Of a stretch of 64,000 nucleotides of DNA, positions 1-7,820 are shown one piece after another. The DNA is taken from contig CAKUXR010000005.1 in the NCBI GenBank assembly GCA_934700615.1, forward strand, positions 1-64,000. The letters run 5' to 3'. Numbering within the stretch: position 1 is the stretch's first letter; each line of letters begins with the position of its first letter. This stretch comes from an uncultured Bacteroidales bacterium. GTDB lineage: Bacteria > Bacteroidota > Bacteroidia > Bacteroidales > UBA932. A program made the translations under genes and the position numbers. The notes below the pieces were generated by a model. That model was given only the letters and a program-made list of their open reading frames with translations. It did not search any database and was not told where the DNA came from.

Positions 1-149
1 GAAACGGTCGCATTGAGGTTGGACACGGTCATGTTCAGCTGGAAGTTGACCGCATTGGCGGCCTCCAGCTGCTCCTGAAGCATCTTTATGATCATATCCT
101 TTCCCATATTCAAAACGAAGTGTCCGACCTCATATCCAAATATAGACAT
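1..149 (-). CDS. tnpC: IS66 transposase TnpC, N-terminal fragment (runs off window)
   Basis: This is the start of the DDE transposase of the IS66 element. The visible N-terminus is a Leu/Gln/Glu-rich helix of the coiled-coil kind seen at the start of TnpC proteins (KMLQEQLEAANAV). An ATG at 149 is used; an internal ATG at 107 is an alternative. The frame is open upstream of 149, but the 210-bp gap to tnpB otherwise looks non-coding. The catalytic part lies outside the window, so integrity cannot be judged. Confidence 0.7.
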   Translation of the reverse strand, partial: MSIFGYEVGHFVLNMGKDMIIKMLQEQLEAANAVNFQLNMTVSNLNATV

Positions 150-360
150 TTTTATTCGGATATGCAAATTTAACACATTGATACTCAATGCGTTAAACGC
201 TATTTTTAGTCCTTCTGGCAAATGCGGGCCTCCATTGCCCGAAGGATGGCACTGAAAGTCTCTCCGCCCGGTGCCGGGCCCGGAAGCGGCCCTGGCATTG
301 ACATCGGAGCCCGTTTTGCCGGGCCCCGCATTGACGGAAAAAAGTTTTTCGGGAACACTT
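150..360. other. IS66 internal gap between tnpB and tnpC
   Basis: No gene is visible. The stretch holds a short hairpin (GCGTTAAACGC), an inverted pair CATTGA/TCAATG near 177-191 and two copies of the dispersed heptamer CATTGAC (296 and 329). The gap is longer than usual for IS66 tnpB-tnpC spacing. Confidence 0.5.
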
Positions 361-723
361 TCACATTCCTGCAAAACGAGTGCGGTAGCGCTTCCTGAAG
401 CGGACGCTTTCAAGACTTATCCCCGACATGATGAGGGAGAACGTCTCCCACGACAACTCATAGTAACCCGTTGACGGATTGAGCCTCGGCTGTTCAAACG
501 AGCCTTTCTCCAGACGCTTCTGGTAAAGAAGGAAGCCGTCGGTATCCCACCGCAGAAGTTTCACGCTCTGCCTGTTCTTGGAGAAGAACACGAAGACGTC
601 CCCGGTCATTGGGGACAGGGGCGATTCGCTCTGTATCAGATTGAACAGCGCGTCGATGCCCTTCCGCATGTTGACCGGCTGTTGGCACATGAAGTACCGG
701 CGGTTGGAATCTAGCGCAAACAT
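361..723 (-). CDS. tnpB: IS66 accessory protein TnpB (Orf2)
   Basis: A 120-residue protein of the IS66 Orf2 family, required with TnpA and TnpC for transposition of these elements. The family hallmark is seen: an N-terminal MRKGIDAL segment, then GDVFVFFSKNRQSVKLLRWD, and a C-terminal LSWETF region. The length is normal for the family (about 115-120 residues). Its start lies inside the end of tnpA (overlap 711-723), consistent with translational coupling. The frame is intact. Confidence 0.9.
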   Translation of the reverse strand: MFALDSNRRYFMCQQPVNMRKGIDALFNLIQSESPLSPMTGDVFVFFSKNRQSVKLLRWDTDGFLLYQKRLEKGSFEQPRLNPSTGYYELSWETFSLIMSGISLESVRFRKRYRTRFAGM

Positions 724-1145
724 GCCCCCTCCATCGCCGACCGGCGGCGCGCATATGTGTCCAGCAGTGACACGACACCTTCAGGGGAACATTCCTGAAG
801 TGTGAGCACCGTCCCCTCACTGAACGTTATGCTGACCTGACGCAGGATATCATGCGCCATGGACTGCGGCAATGAAACCGGATTCAGCTGCAGGAATGTC
901 GGATTCTTCTCCGATGTCCGGGTTGGACCTGACGCCCGTCCTTTGCCGGTGTCCGCCTGCTCCGGCTCGACATGTCCATGTTGCGCCATCCATTCCTGCA
1001 TCCCGCAATAATTGACGCGGGAGTCCCTGCAGAGCGACCGCAGCGTCATTGTCGGAATAATACTTGACAGTTGATTAAATCGCGCCCATGTCCGCTCATA
1101 CAGTTTTGCGGCTTGAGCTGATATGACCATTTCTTTTGTCTCCAT
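711..1145 (-). CDS. tnpA: IS66 accessory protein TnpA-like
   Basis: A 144-residue protein at the tnpA position of the IS66 element. Its first 60 residues (AAKLYERTWARFNQL, then a Cys-Arg/Asn-Tyr region) resemble the helix-turn-helix segment of Bacteroidota IS66 first proteins; the middle is a Lys/Glu/Pro-rich linker and the C-terminal half (residues 85-130) looks like a small beta domain. It starts 81 bp inside the element end at 1226 and overlaps tnpB by 13 bp. The assignment rests mostly on position. Confidence 0.75.
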   Translation of the reverse strand: METKEMVISAQAAKLYERTWARFNQLSSIIPTMTLRSLCRDSRVNYCGMQEWMAQHGHVEPEQADTGKGRASGPTRTSEKNPTFLQLNPVSLPQSMAHDILRQVSITFSEGTVLTLQECSPEGVVSLLDTYARRRSAMEGACLR

Positions 1146-1226
1146 CTTTACTTACGTTTGGATTACTAGGAACAAAAGTATGGAACCATTGAAAACGCGT
1201 CAAGACGTAACTGCGGAGACGCTTAC

Positions 1227-1575
1227 CAGGCAGATAACCGGAATGTCTTTTTATGGTTTCAAGATTTGGCATCGTATGTTTTCATGGTCTGTATCGCGCC
1301 CGGCGGAGGTGCAGCCGGGGGAGGTTCGCTTCGCTCATCCCTGTCGGGCTCGCGCCCGACATCCCATTCACAAATGCCTGTCCCAAACAAACCGTCCCGC
1401 AAAAACGTTTTATACGGGACAATCTTACCATTAACCGACATTTCGTCCCAGATAAAACGATTGAACGGAACAAAATTTTCTGTCCCGACTAGTCGACTCA
1501 TCTTCATACTTCCCAAGAAAAGCAAGACAGAACTGCAACTATACAGATTCACCATTCGCCCTGAGAATTAGGCCA
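1227..1575. other. Gap between IS66 end and YgjP gene, with REP-like hairpin
   Basis: No convincing gene. Short open frames on both strands overlap each other and have Arg/Pro-rich translations expected of GC-rich non-coding DNA. A perfect 8-bp stem with TCGC loop (TGTCGGGC/GCCCGACA) sits at 1342-1361 behind CGCTTCGCTC. Near 1399-1485 are two related segments, each with GTCCC, AAAACG and a partner GGGAC or GGAAC. Confidence 0.55.
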
Positions 1576-2676
1576 TTACAGAAGGCGCCATTTGCTGACT
1601 TCGCGGCTGAGGACCTCGTTGAGAGGGGGCATGGACGGGCGGGAGGAGGGTTTGAAGAGACGGGAGAAACTTGAGGATAATGATGCCGCCGGAGAACCCG
1701 AAGCATCGAGATTGTCTATCCAGGCATGGTATTTCATGGCATCGGGCGAGCCGAGGTCGATGAGATGACGGATGTTGCTGAGGCAGAGGCGCTCCAGGAG
1801 GGCATGGAAATGCGGGCCGTGATTCGGCTCCTTGAGGTGACACAGTTCGTGGAGGAGGACGTAATCGCAGAGGGGTTCAGGGAGACGGATGAGATTGAGG
1901 TTCAGATTGATGTTGCCGGCACGGGAACAGCTTCCCCAGTTGGAGGAGTTGTGCTTGATGGTCACTTTGCGGAACTTGAAGCCGTACTGCCCTGCAAAAT
2001 ACGACAGTTTCTGGGGCAGGAGAATCTTGGCCTCCTCACGAAGCACCTCGGCCAGGACATCACGAAGGGCCTTCTGAGGGATAACAGGCGAAGTACCGGA
2101 TGAGGGGACGACAGAACCTGAAGCATTACATGATCCGGAGACACCAGCGACACCCCCGGAACCGGAAGAAGACGAAGGGTCCACATTGGCATTGACCTGA
2201 GCCGATGGCGGCAGCCGGAAACCGGCGGGAGCTTCGATGATTCGGATATGGGTGGGCTTGTCGAGGCTGAGCCACAGACGGCCGCTGTCCTGAGGATTGT
2301 CAATGACAGAGGTGCGGATTCTGAAACTTAGTTTTCCAGCCGGGGCCGAGGCAGATGGCAAGACCGGCGGAACCTGACCGGAAGGACGGAAAACAATCTG
2401 GGACAGGAGGGTACGCATGACGAAGCCATCATGAATCTGCTCACCGGCATTGACCTTTTCCTGCTTCTTCAACGCCTCACGGACCCAGTCCCGGCGGGTG
2501 TTGAGATAATCAATGCCATCCTGCAGGGTGCGGGAATACGGGACAGTTACAGAAATACGGCAGCCCGTCCGCCCCTCAGAAGCACGTACACGGATGCTGA
2601 TGGAGCGGCTGCGGGAATTCTTCCGGACCATTATCGGCCCGAACTCCTTATCTGTAAAAATCCTGTTCAGAACCAT
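1576..2676 (-). CDS. YgjP-type (DUF45) zinc metallopeptidase-domain protein
   Basis: A predicted cytoplasmic metallopeptidase of the YgjP/SprT-like DUF45 family. The zinc motif HELCH is at about residues 276-280 of the chosen start, preceded by NSSNWGSCS and followed by EPNHGPHF, all typical of the family. At about 366 residues it is much longer than the usual 230-250. The extra length is partly a Ser/Gly/Ala/Val low-complexity stretch of about 40 residues before the catalytic part. ATG 2676 is chosen because ATG 2697 would overlap truB; the second start gives an 8-bp gap. It is the last gene of the gltX-rpiB-truB block. Substrate unknown. Confidence 0.8.
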   Translation of the reverse strand: MVLNRIFTDKEFGPIMVRKNSRSRSISIRVRASEGRTGCRISVTVPYSRTLQDGIDYLNTRRDWVREALKKQEKVNAGEQIHDGFVMRTLLSQIVFRPSGQVPPVLPSASAPAGKLSFRIRTSVIDNPQDSGRLWLSLDKPTHIRIIEAPAGFRLPPSAQVNANVDPSSSSGSGGVAGVSGSCNASGSVVPSSGTSPVIPQKALRDVLAEVLREEAKILLPQKLSYFAGQYGFKFRKVTIKHNSSNWGSCSRAGNINLNLNLIRLPEPLCDYVLLHELCHLKEPNHGPHFHALLERLCLSNIRHLIDLGSPDAMKYHAWIDNLDASGSPAASLSSSFSRLFKPSSRPSMPPLNEVLSREVSKWRLL

Positions 2677-2683
2677 AGGGAAA

Positions 2684-3667
2684 TCACTCTGCGGCATTGG
2701 CCTGAAGAACGGACACTGCCTGCCCGACGCTCAATGCGTCATCTGCACGGAAGCCACCGGTACGCGTCCTTCGCAGGCCGTCAAGATGGGCACCGGAGCC
2801 GAGAGCCTCCCCGAGATCGCGGGCCAACGCCCTGATATAAGTACCTTTGGAACATGCGACACGGATATCCGCATGAGGCAGACCGAGCGAACTGTTGTCA
2901 GTCACATTGATGCGGCTGTTTCGGAGATTCACCGAACCGTCGGAATTGTGAAGACCGGCGTCGCACTGCTCGAGACTGTCGGCGGGAATGCCGTCAGGAC
3001 AGAAGCGGATAAGGTCAATGCCAATGATATTGATGAGTTGCTTGCTTAGCGTCTCCACGGCGGAATGGTCGAAGCCGACAGCCTGTCCGTCGGAAGCGGA
3101 AGACTCCGCCGCTCCGGCATTGACCTCAGCCTCAACAGGTTCAGCCTTCTGCGCCTGCATCCGTTTCCACTCCTTGCGGGCAAGTTCATAGGCACGCACG
3201 CCATCCACAGACTTTGCGGAAAAAAGCGGGGCAACCTGCTCCTGCTCGCCAAGGAATCCCGGAAGGACCCGGCGGAGCGACTCCTCGCTCACGCCATCCA
3301 CAGGATACCTCGCGTCAATTTCCTTTTCCAAGTCATAAGACGGAGTCGTAGCGCCGAACGTTATTCCCGCAACGTACTCTTTCTCATGCTTCTGCAGATC
3401 CTCGGCCAGTTTCGTGGCCTTACCGATGCATACCAGCAGCACACCGGTAGCCAGCGGGTCCAGTGTACCGGCATGACCGACTTTCAGATTCTTCTTGTGG
3501 AAATGCCTGCATGCACACCACTTGACCTTACGGATGACATCGGCGGATGTCCAGCGGTAAGGCTTGTCTATAGGAAGAATAATCCCCTCCGGATAATCGT
3601 CAATGTTTCCGGAGAGGACCAATCCATTTATATTTTCTTTGCTTAAAATCAATGCCATCAGCAACAA
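2684..3667 (-). CDS. truB: tRNA pseudouridine(55) synthase TruB
   Basis: Makes pseudouridine 55 in the T-loop of tRNAs in the cytoplasm. The catalytic motif GHAGTLDPLATG is present with Asp70; LPIDKP near residue 31 and the KGTYIRALARDLG block near residue 275 are family signatures. At 327 residues it carries an insertion of roughly 80-90 residues between the central part and KGTYIR, including an Ala/Ser/Glu-rich piece with EVNAG. The start could also be ATG 3658. It lies between rpiB and the YgjP gene in one orientation, and the gap to rpiB contains a strong hairpin. Confidence 0.95.
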   Translation of the reverse strand: MLLMALILSKENINGLVLSGNIDDYPEGIILPIDKPYRWTSADVIRKVKWCACRHFHKKNLKVGHAGTLDPLATGVLLVCIGKATKLAEDLQKHEKEYVAGITFGATTPSYDLEKEIDARYPVDGVSEESLRRVLPGFLGEQEQVAPLFSAKSVDGVRAYELARKEWKRMQAQKAEPVEAEVNAGAAESSASDGQAVGFDHSAVETLSKQLINIIGIDLIRFCPDGIPADSLEQCDAGLHNSDGSVNLRNSRINVTDNSSLGLPHADIRVACSKGTYIRALARDLGEALGSGAHLDGLRRTRTGGFRADDALSVGQAVSVLQANAAE

Positions 3668-3681
3668 AGTCTTTCAAGATA

Positions 3682-3719
3682 AGTCTGCAACATCCGGACA
3701 CGACAGGATGTTGCAGACT
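3682..3719 (-). terminator. Intercistronic hairpin rpiB/truB
   Basis: A perfect 14-bp stem (AGTCTGCAACATCC with its complement) around a 10-base loop lies in the 62-bp gap. No U-tract follows on either strand, so an intrinsic terminator is not certain; it may instead mark an RNA-processing or stability site. Confidence 0.55.
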
Positions 3720-3729
3720 GTGCCTAAAA

Positions 3730-4161
3730 CTAGCGGCAAGCTATCTTTTCCACACGTCTTTCGTGGCGGCCACCCTCAAAAGGTGTCTCAAGCCATGCCT
3801 TGGTAATCGCCTGAACCATTCTGAAAGAAATGAAACGGGCAGGCATCACGAGGACATTGGCATTGTTGTGGGCCTTTACCAGACGTCCGATTTCAGTACC
3901 CCATGCAAGGCCGGCACGAATTCCCTGATGCTTGTTCAGAGTCATTGCCATTCCGTTGCCAGTACCGCACATTGCGATTCCACAATCAACCTTGCCACTT
4001 TCAACAGCCTCAGCCAAAGGATGCGCAACATCAGGATAATCCATGCTCTCAGTAGAATGAGTGCCGAAATCCTCTACCGCATAACCCATCTTTTCAAGAT
4101 AAGGTATGAGACGACTTTTGTAGTCAAAACCAGCGTGGTCGCTGCAAATACCGATTGTCAT
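3730..4161 (-). CDS. rpiB: Ribose 5-phosphate isomerase B
   Basis: Interconverts ribose 5-phosphate and ribulose 5-phosphate in the pentose phosphate pathway. The N-terminal ICSDHAGFDYK block, the catalytic-Cys motif GIAMCGTGNGM (Cys65 from the chosen start) and the NNANVLVMPARF block are all present. The length of 143 residues is normal. ATG 4161 is chosen over 4170 because RpiB proteins start directly before the beta strand leading to SDHAG. The gene follows gltX and precedes truB. Confidence 0.95.
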   Translation of the reverse strand: MTIGICSDHAGFDYKSRLIPYLEKMGYAVEDFGTHSTESMDYPDVAHPLAEAVESGKVDCGIAMCGTGNGMAMTLNKHQGIRAGLAWGTEIGRLVKAHNNANVLVMPARFISFRMVQAITKAWLETPFEGGRHERRVEKIACR

Positions 4162-4244
4162 AAAAAACAAACTTTAACAATGAATAATTTATGGTTGGAA
4201 CTCCTGTGTCGAGTTCACTAGTAGCGTACTAAGTAACCTGACAA

Positions 4245-4272
4245 CTCAAGTCCCGCTTATGCGGAACTTGAG
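4245..4272 (-). terminator. Hairpin after gltX
   Basis: CTCAAGT-CCCGC, a TTAT loop and GCGG-AACTTGAG form a strong stem 10 bp after the gltX stop. There is no long U-run, so it could be a weak terminator or an intercistronic processing hairpin. Confidence 0.5.
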
Positions 4273-4281
4273 CCATCATAA

Positions 4282-6036
4282 CTATTCCCTGCCCAATCTT
4301 TCTCCGGCAAAAGCCATACGGGCCTTGAACTCATCCCGGCCGATAAACGAAAGGATGTCAGCGATACCCAGACCGCTCGCCGCTCCGGTAATTGCCAGAC
4401 GGATGCAGTTCATGACCTTGCCCATAGGCCAGCCCTGCTCGCGGATATAATCTTCAAGATATGGTTCAATGTTTTCCTTCGTGAATGCGCCGTCGAATCC
4501 GCAGACATGCTCTGTCACCTGATATGCAGGCTGATAGCCTTCCGGTTTCCAGAACTTGTCGGCATCTTTCGCCAGGAACGGAGCGGTAAGCGTATCGTCA
4601 TAGACCTTCGCACGAGGGTCGGCGGCACGTCTCGGGTCAGCCGGCTTGGCAGCCTCTGCGGCAGCTCCTGACTTGACACCGTATTTCTCATATTCGAGCG
4701 GTGAAACGAACAGGCATGATGCATTCAGCCAGATATCCTTGACAAATGAAGCCCTTTCCTTAACAAAAGCAACCACGTCATGGACATATTCCTTCGTAAC
4801 GATATGATTCTTGAAGTCAACGCCTTTGCCGGCGAACTGTGCGCCTGCAGTCAATGCACATGCAGGACACTCTACGACATTGATTCCGTGCTCCTCGAGA
4901 ACCGGGATGAAGAGGTCGGTGAGTTCGTCGTCGGACTTCATGCGGAGATACTCCTTGTTGTACCACTTCGCCTTTTCAGGATTGAAACGGGCGCCGGACT
5001 TGATGACGCGGTCAAGAGAGAAGACATTGACAAGTTCATCAATGCTGAAAATCTCCTGCTCTGTTCCCGGATTCCATCCGAGCATGGCAAGCATGTTCAC
5101 GAATGCCTCAGGGAAATAGCCGTCCTCACGATAGCCGTGGGAAACCTCACCTTCGGCATTGACCCATCTGAGCGGGAAGACAGGGAATCCGAGCCTGTCG
5201 CCGTCACGTTTGCTGAGCTTGCCTTTTCCGTCAGGTTTCAGAAGGAGTGAAAGGTGCGCGAAACGCGGCATCGTCTCTTCCCAGCCGAAAGCCTTGTAAA
5301 GCATATAGTGGAGAGGCAATGAAGGAAGCCACTCCTCGCCGCGGATAACCTCCGTGATTTCCATGAGGTGGTCATCCACAATGTTTGCCAGGTGATATGT
5401 AGGAAGCTCGTCAGCCCTCTTCCAGAGGACCTTGTCATCCAATGTGTCAGTATTGACCTCGATGTGTCCTCGGATAAGGTCGTCCATCTTCACGACCGTA
5501 TCGTTAGGCATCTTGAAGCGGATAGTCCAGCTGTCGGTGGTCTCCAGCAGATTCTTCACCTCGTCCTCAGGGAGAGTGAGGGAGTTGCGGAGTTCCATTC
5601 TGGTCTCCTGGTTGTAGATGAAGGTCTTTCCGGCAGCCTCTGCCTCGGCGCGTTTCGCGTCAAGTTCCTCTGCGGTATCGAAAGCATAATATGCATAGCC
5701 GTTCTCTATGAGCTGGTCAGCATATTTGCGGTAGATTCCTTTTCTCTGGGACTGGCGGTAAGGCGCGTGCGGATGCCTCTCGGACGGTGTCTCCACCACA
5801 TTTCCGTTCTCATCCACGCCCTCGTCAGGATGGATGCCGCACCAGTTCAGTGCTTCAATGATATATTTCTCCGCTCCCGGAACGAATCTGTGGGAGTCAG
5901 TGTCTTCGATTCTGATTATGAAATCTCCTCCGTTCTGCTTAGCGAACAGGTAATTGTAAAGTGCCGTCCTGACACCGCCCATATGAAGAGGGCCGGTAGG
6001 TGACGGAGCAAATCTTACTCTTGTCTTTCTTTCCAT
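4282..6036 (-). CDS. gltX: Glutamate--tRNA ligase
   Basis: Charges tRNA-Glu with glutamate in the cytoplasm (class I synthetase). The HIGH-type motif PSPTGPLHMGG is at residues 11-21 and the KMSKS-type motif GKLSKRDGD is present, as are the IEDTD and RGEEWLPS blocks. ATG 6036 is chosen rather than 6078: the -7 box TAATTTTG lies at 6083-6090, which would leave the upstream ATG at the transcript start. The product is about 584 residues, longer than the usual 480-510, partly from an Ala/Pro/Asp-rich insert before the anticodon-binding part. It is first in the gltX-rpiB-truB block. Confidence 0.95.
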   Translation of the reverse strand: MERKTRVRFAPSPTGPLHMGGVRTALYNYLFAKQNGGDFIIRIEDTDSHRFVPGAEKYIIEALNWCGIHPDEGVDENGNVVETPSERHPHAPYRQSQRKGIYRKYADQLIENGYAYYAFDTAEELDAKRAEAEAAGKTFIYNQETRMELRNSLTLPEDEVKNLLETTDSWTIRFKMPNDTVVKMDDLIRGHIEVNTDTLDDKVLWKRADELPTYHLANIVDDHLMEITEVIRGEEWLPSLPLHYMLYKAFGWEETMPRFAHLSLLLKPDGKGKLSKRDGDRLGFPVFPLRWVNAEGEVSHGYREDGYFPEAFVNMLAMLGWNPGTEQEIFSIDELVNVFSLDRVIKSGARFNPEKAKWYNKEYLRMKSDDELTDLFIPVLEEHGINVVECPACALTAGAQFAGKGVDFKNHIVTKEYVHDVVAFVKERASFVKDIWLNASCLFVSPLEYEKYGVKSGAAAEAAKPADPRRAADPRAKVYDDTLTAPFLAKDADKFWKPEGYQPAYQVTEHVCGFDGAFTKENIEPYLEDYIREQGWPMGKVMNCIRLAITGAASGLGIADILSFIGRDEFKARMAFAGERLGRE

Positions 6037-6082
6037 TTCCAAACTTCTTGCTGCCGGAAGCACCATTGCCCCGGCCAATCCG

Positions 6083-6090
6083 CAAAATTA
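6083..6090 (-). promoter_or_regulatory. Likely -7 box of gltX promoter
   Basis: TAATTTTG on the minus strand fits the Bacteroidota -7 consensus TAnnTTTG; a clear TTTG at -33 is missing. It predicts a leader of about 40 bases to ATG 6036. Confidence 0.45.
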
Positions 6091-6166
6091 AACAAAAACT
6101 ATTGAAAAGCCACCAGCCGACCGCAACTATTGTCCAAATAAAGACCAATGTTATCCGTTTTAGTAT

Positions 6167-6197
6167 TTTGCCGATAGATAAAGACCATGTAAATTTG
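6167..6197 (+). promoter_or_regulatory. Bacteroidota-type promoter of exporter gene
   Basis: TTTG at 6167-6170, exactly 19 bases, then TAAATTTG at 6190-6197. Both boxes match the consensus of the Bacteroidota primary sigma factor. The start codon at 6223 is about 20 bases beyond the expected transcription start. Confidence 0.8.
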
Positions 6198-6222
6198 CGG
6201 CGAAATTAGTGAAAAAAACATC

Positions 6223-7734
6223 ATGAGTGAATCTTACACGCTGCAGGCATCGCCGGAAATGATGGCGAACGCTACAGAAGGCCTGGAACTGACAGAGGCC
6301 GAAATCAGGGTCATGGAGAACGTCAAGGACATCCATGAAAACCTTCAGAAGAACAAAGCCGACAACCAGCTGCTGTCAATGAGAAAAAGGCTTGACCTGC
6401 TGCTCAGGACAGGACAGCTTCTGCTGGAAAGCGCTGCAGACACCAACAGAATCCGCAGAAACATGGTAAGGGCGGCTCTCTTCCTGGGATTCAGCGAAGA
6501 GAACCTTCACCTTTTCATTGACCATAACATACTGATGGTGAACTTCAGCGACGAAGCCCACTCTTTCACGAAATTCCAGAAACGCGTCAAGGACGGCATC
6601 AACTTCACCACCATCGAAGCGATTAGCCACCTCACATACAAGGCAGTGCGCAAGCATTTTTCCGCCGAGCAGTATGAGAAGGAACTGGAGAAAATCGCCG
6701 AAAGGCCACGCAACTATAACCAGCTGGTGACTTCCGCCGGTGCAGCATTGGCCTGCGGCGGATTCTGCATCCAGTTCGGCTGCGACTGGATTGCCTTCCT
6801 CTACGCATCTCTCGCCGCTTTCCTCGGATTCAACTGCCGCGCGACTTTCAACAAGCTCGGAGTCAACAAATATTTTTCAATCGCCATTGCGGCGTTCGTT
6901 TCCACAATGGTAGCGTGGCTCACCACATATCTCCCGACGTGGACGACAACCCCACTCCATCCGCTTCTCGCCTGTGCGCTGTTCATCGTGCCTGGAGTTC
7001 CGCTCATCAATTTTGTGGATGACATGCTGGACACCAATTTCAGGATGGGACTGGAAAGGGCGATCAACACCATGATGATGATGTTCGGAATGGCCTTCGG
7101 AATCCTGCTGGCATTGAAAGTATGCAGCTGGACCTTCCATTTCGCGCCGGACATCATGTCGATTCCGATGGTTCCGGAGCACCCGTACTGGATGTATGCC
7201 ACCGCTGCCGCAATTTCCGCAATGGGATTTTCAATGATTTTCAACATCCCGACAAGGCTTCTTCCTGTCGTCGCCGTGGGCGGTATCATCGCCGTCTGCA
7301 CCAGGAATCTCGTAAGCCTCCATCCTGACATGTACTGTTCTTTCAGCCTCGGACAGGGCGGCGTAATCGGTTCGCTCGCCGGCTCCACACTGATTTCCGT
7401 CATCTGCATCAAGGCAGCACACGTTTTCCACACCCCGCATCAGGTGATTGCCATCTCAAGCGTCATACCGATGGTGCCCGGCGTGCTCATGTACCGCTGC
7501 CTGTACTCGCTCATCACCGTGACCGGAACCACAGTGGAGCAGATGAACAACTTCACAATCGCAGGCGTGAACGGTCTCAATGCTTCCATGATGATTGCTG
7601 CCATCGCCATCGGTGTGGCCGTGCCTAACATCATCGCCAGAAAGCGCGTCGGCGCATCCAAACGCCGTGCTTTCGAAAAACAGATCAAAGAGCAGAGGGA
7701 GCGTGGCGAATTCATTGACATCACCAAACTGTAG
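6223..7734 (+). CDS. Threonine/serine exporter family (ThrE-like) membrane protein
   Basis: An inner-membrane protein of the ThrE/DUF1212 family, members of which export threonine and serine. Residues 1-160 are hydrophilic with the LLLRTGQLLLESAADTNRI motif typical of the ThrE N-terminal domain. From about residue 165 on, some ten hydrophobic segments follow, corresponding to the two membrane halves that are split into two proteins in some bacteria and fused here. The length of 503 residues fits the fused form. It is a single-gene unit with a good promoter at 6167-6197 and a terminator at 7763-7793. The true substrate is inferred from the family only. Confidence 0.85.
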   Translation: MSESYTLQASPEMMANATEGLELTEAEIRVMENVKDIHENLQKNKADNQLLSMRKRLDLLLRTGQLLLESAADTNRIRRNMVRAALFLGFSEENLHLFIDHNILMVNFSDEAHSFTKFQKRVKDGINFTTIEAISHLTYKAVRKHFSAEQYEKELEKIAERPRNYNQLVTSAGAALACGGFCIQFGCDWIAFLYASLAAFLGFNCRATFNKLGVNKYFSIAIAAFVSTMVAWLTTYLPTWTTTPLHPLLACALFIVPGVPLINFVDDMLDTNFRMGLERAINTMMMMFGMAFGILLALKVCSWTFHFAPDIMSIPMVPEHPYWMYATAAAISAMGFSMIFNIPTRLLPVVAVGGIIAVCTRNLVSLHPDMYCSFSLGQGGVIGSLAGSTLISVICIKAAHVFHTPHQVIAISSVIPMVPGVLMYRCLYSLITVTGTTVEQMNNFTIAGVNGLNASMMIAAIAIGVAVPNIIARKRVGASKRRAFEKQIKEQRERGEFIDITKL

Positions 7735-7762
7735 AACCTGTTTCAGACATATTGATTTTTTG

Positions 7763-7793
7763 ATGGCCGGAGTAGCATTTCCGGCCATTTTTC
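7763..7793 (+). terminator. Intrinsic terminator of exporter gene
   Basis: A perfect stem ATGGCCGG/CCGGCCAT around a 10-base loop is followed by TTTT, 29 bp after the stop codon. Confidence 0.85.
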
Positions 7794-7795
7794 GG

Positions 7796-7803
7796 TATGT
7801 TTG
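7796..7803 (+). promoter_or_regulatory. Likely -7 box of epimerase gene
   Basis: TATGTTTG matches TAnnTTTG; no good TTTG lies 19 bases upstream. An ATG within this box (7797) is therefore unlikely to be the start of the next gene. Confidence 0.4.
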
Positions 7804-7820
7804 CAGAAACACCTGAAAAC

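Larger units (their letters stand above)
1..1226 (-). mobile_element. IS66-family insertion sequence, 5' part
   Basis: Three minus-strand genes in the usual IS66 order (tnpA, tnpB, start of tnpC) run toward position 1. The element ends at 1226: read on the minus strand it begins GTAAGCGTCTCCGCAG, the GTAA-type terminus typical of the family. The other end is outside the window, so the expected 8-bp target duplication cannot be checked. A related 55-bp end fragment is found at 24632-24690. Confidence 0.85.

Noticed and set aside
1253..1571. Overlapping 80-100 codon frames on both strands after the IS66 end
   Set aside because: Mutually overlapping, low-complexity translations without start signals.
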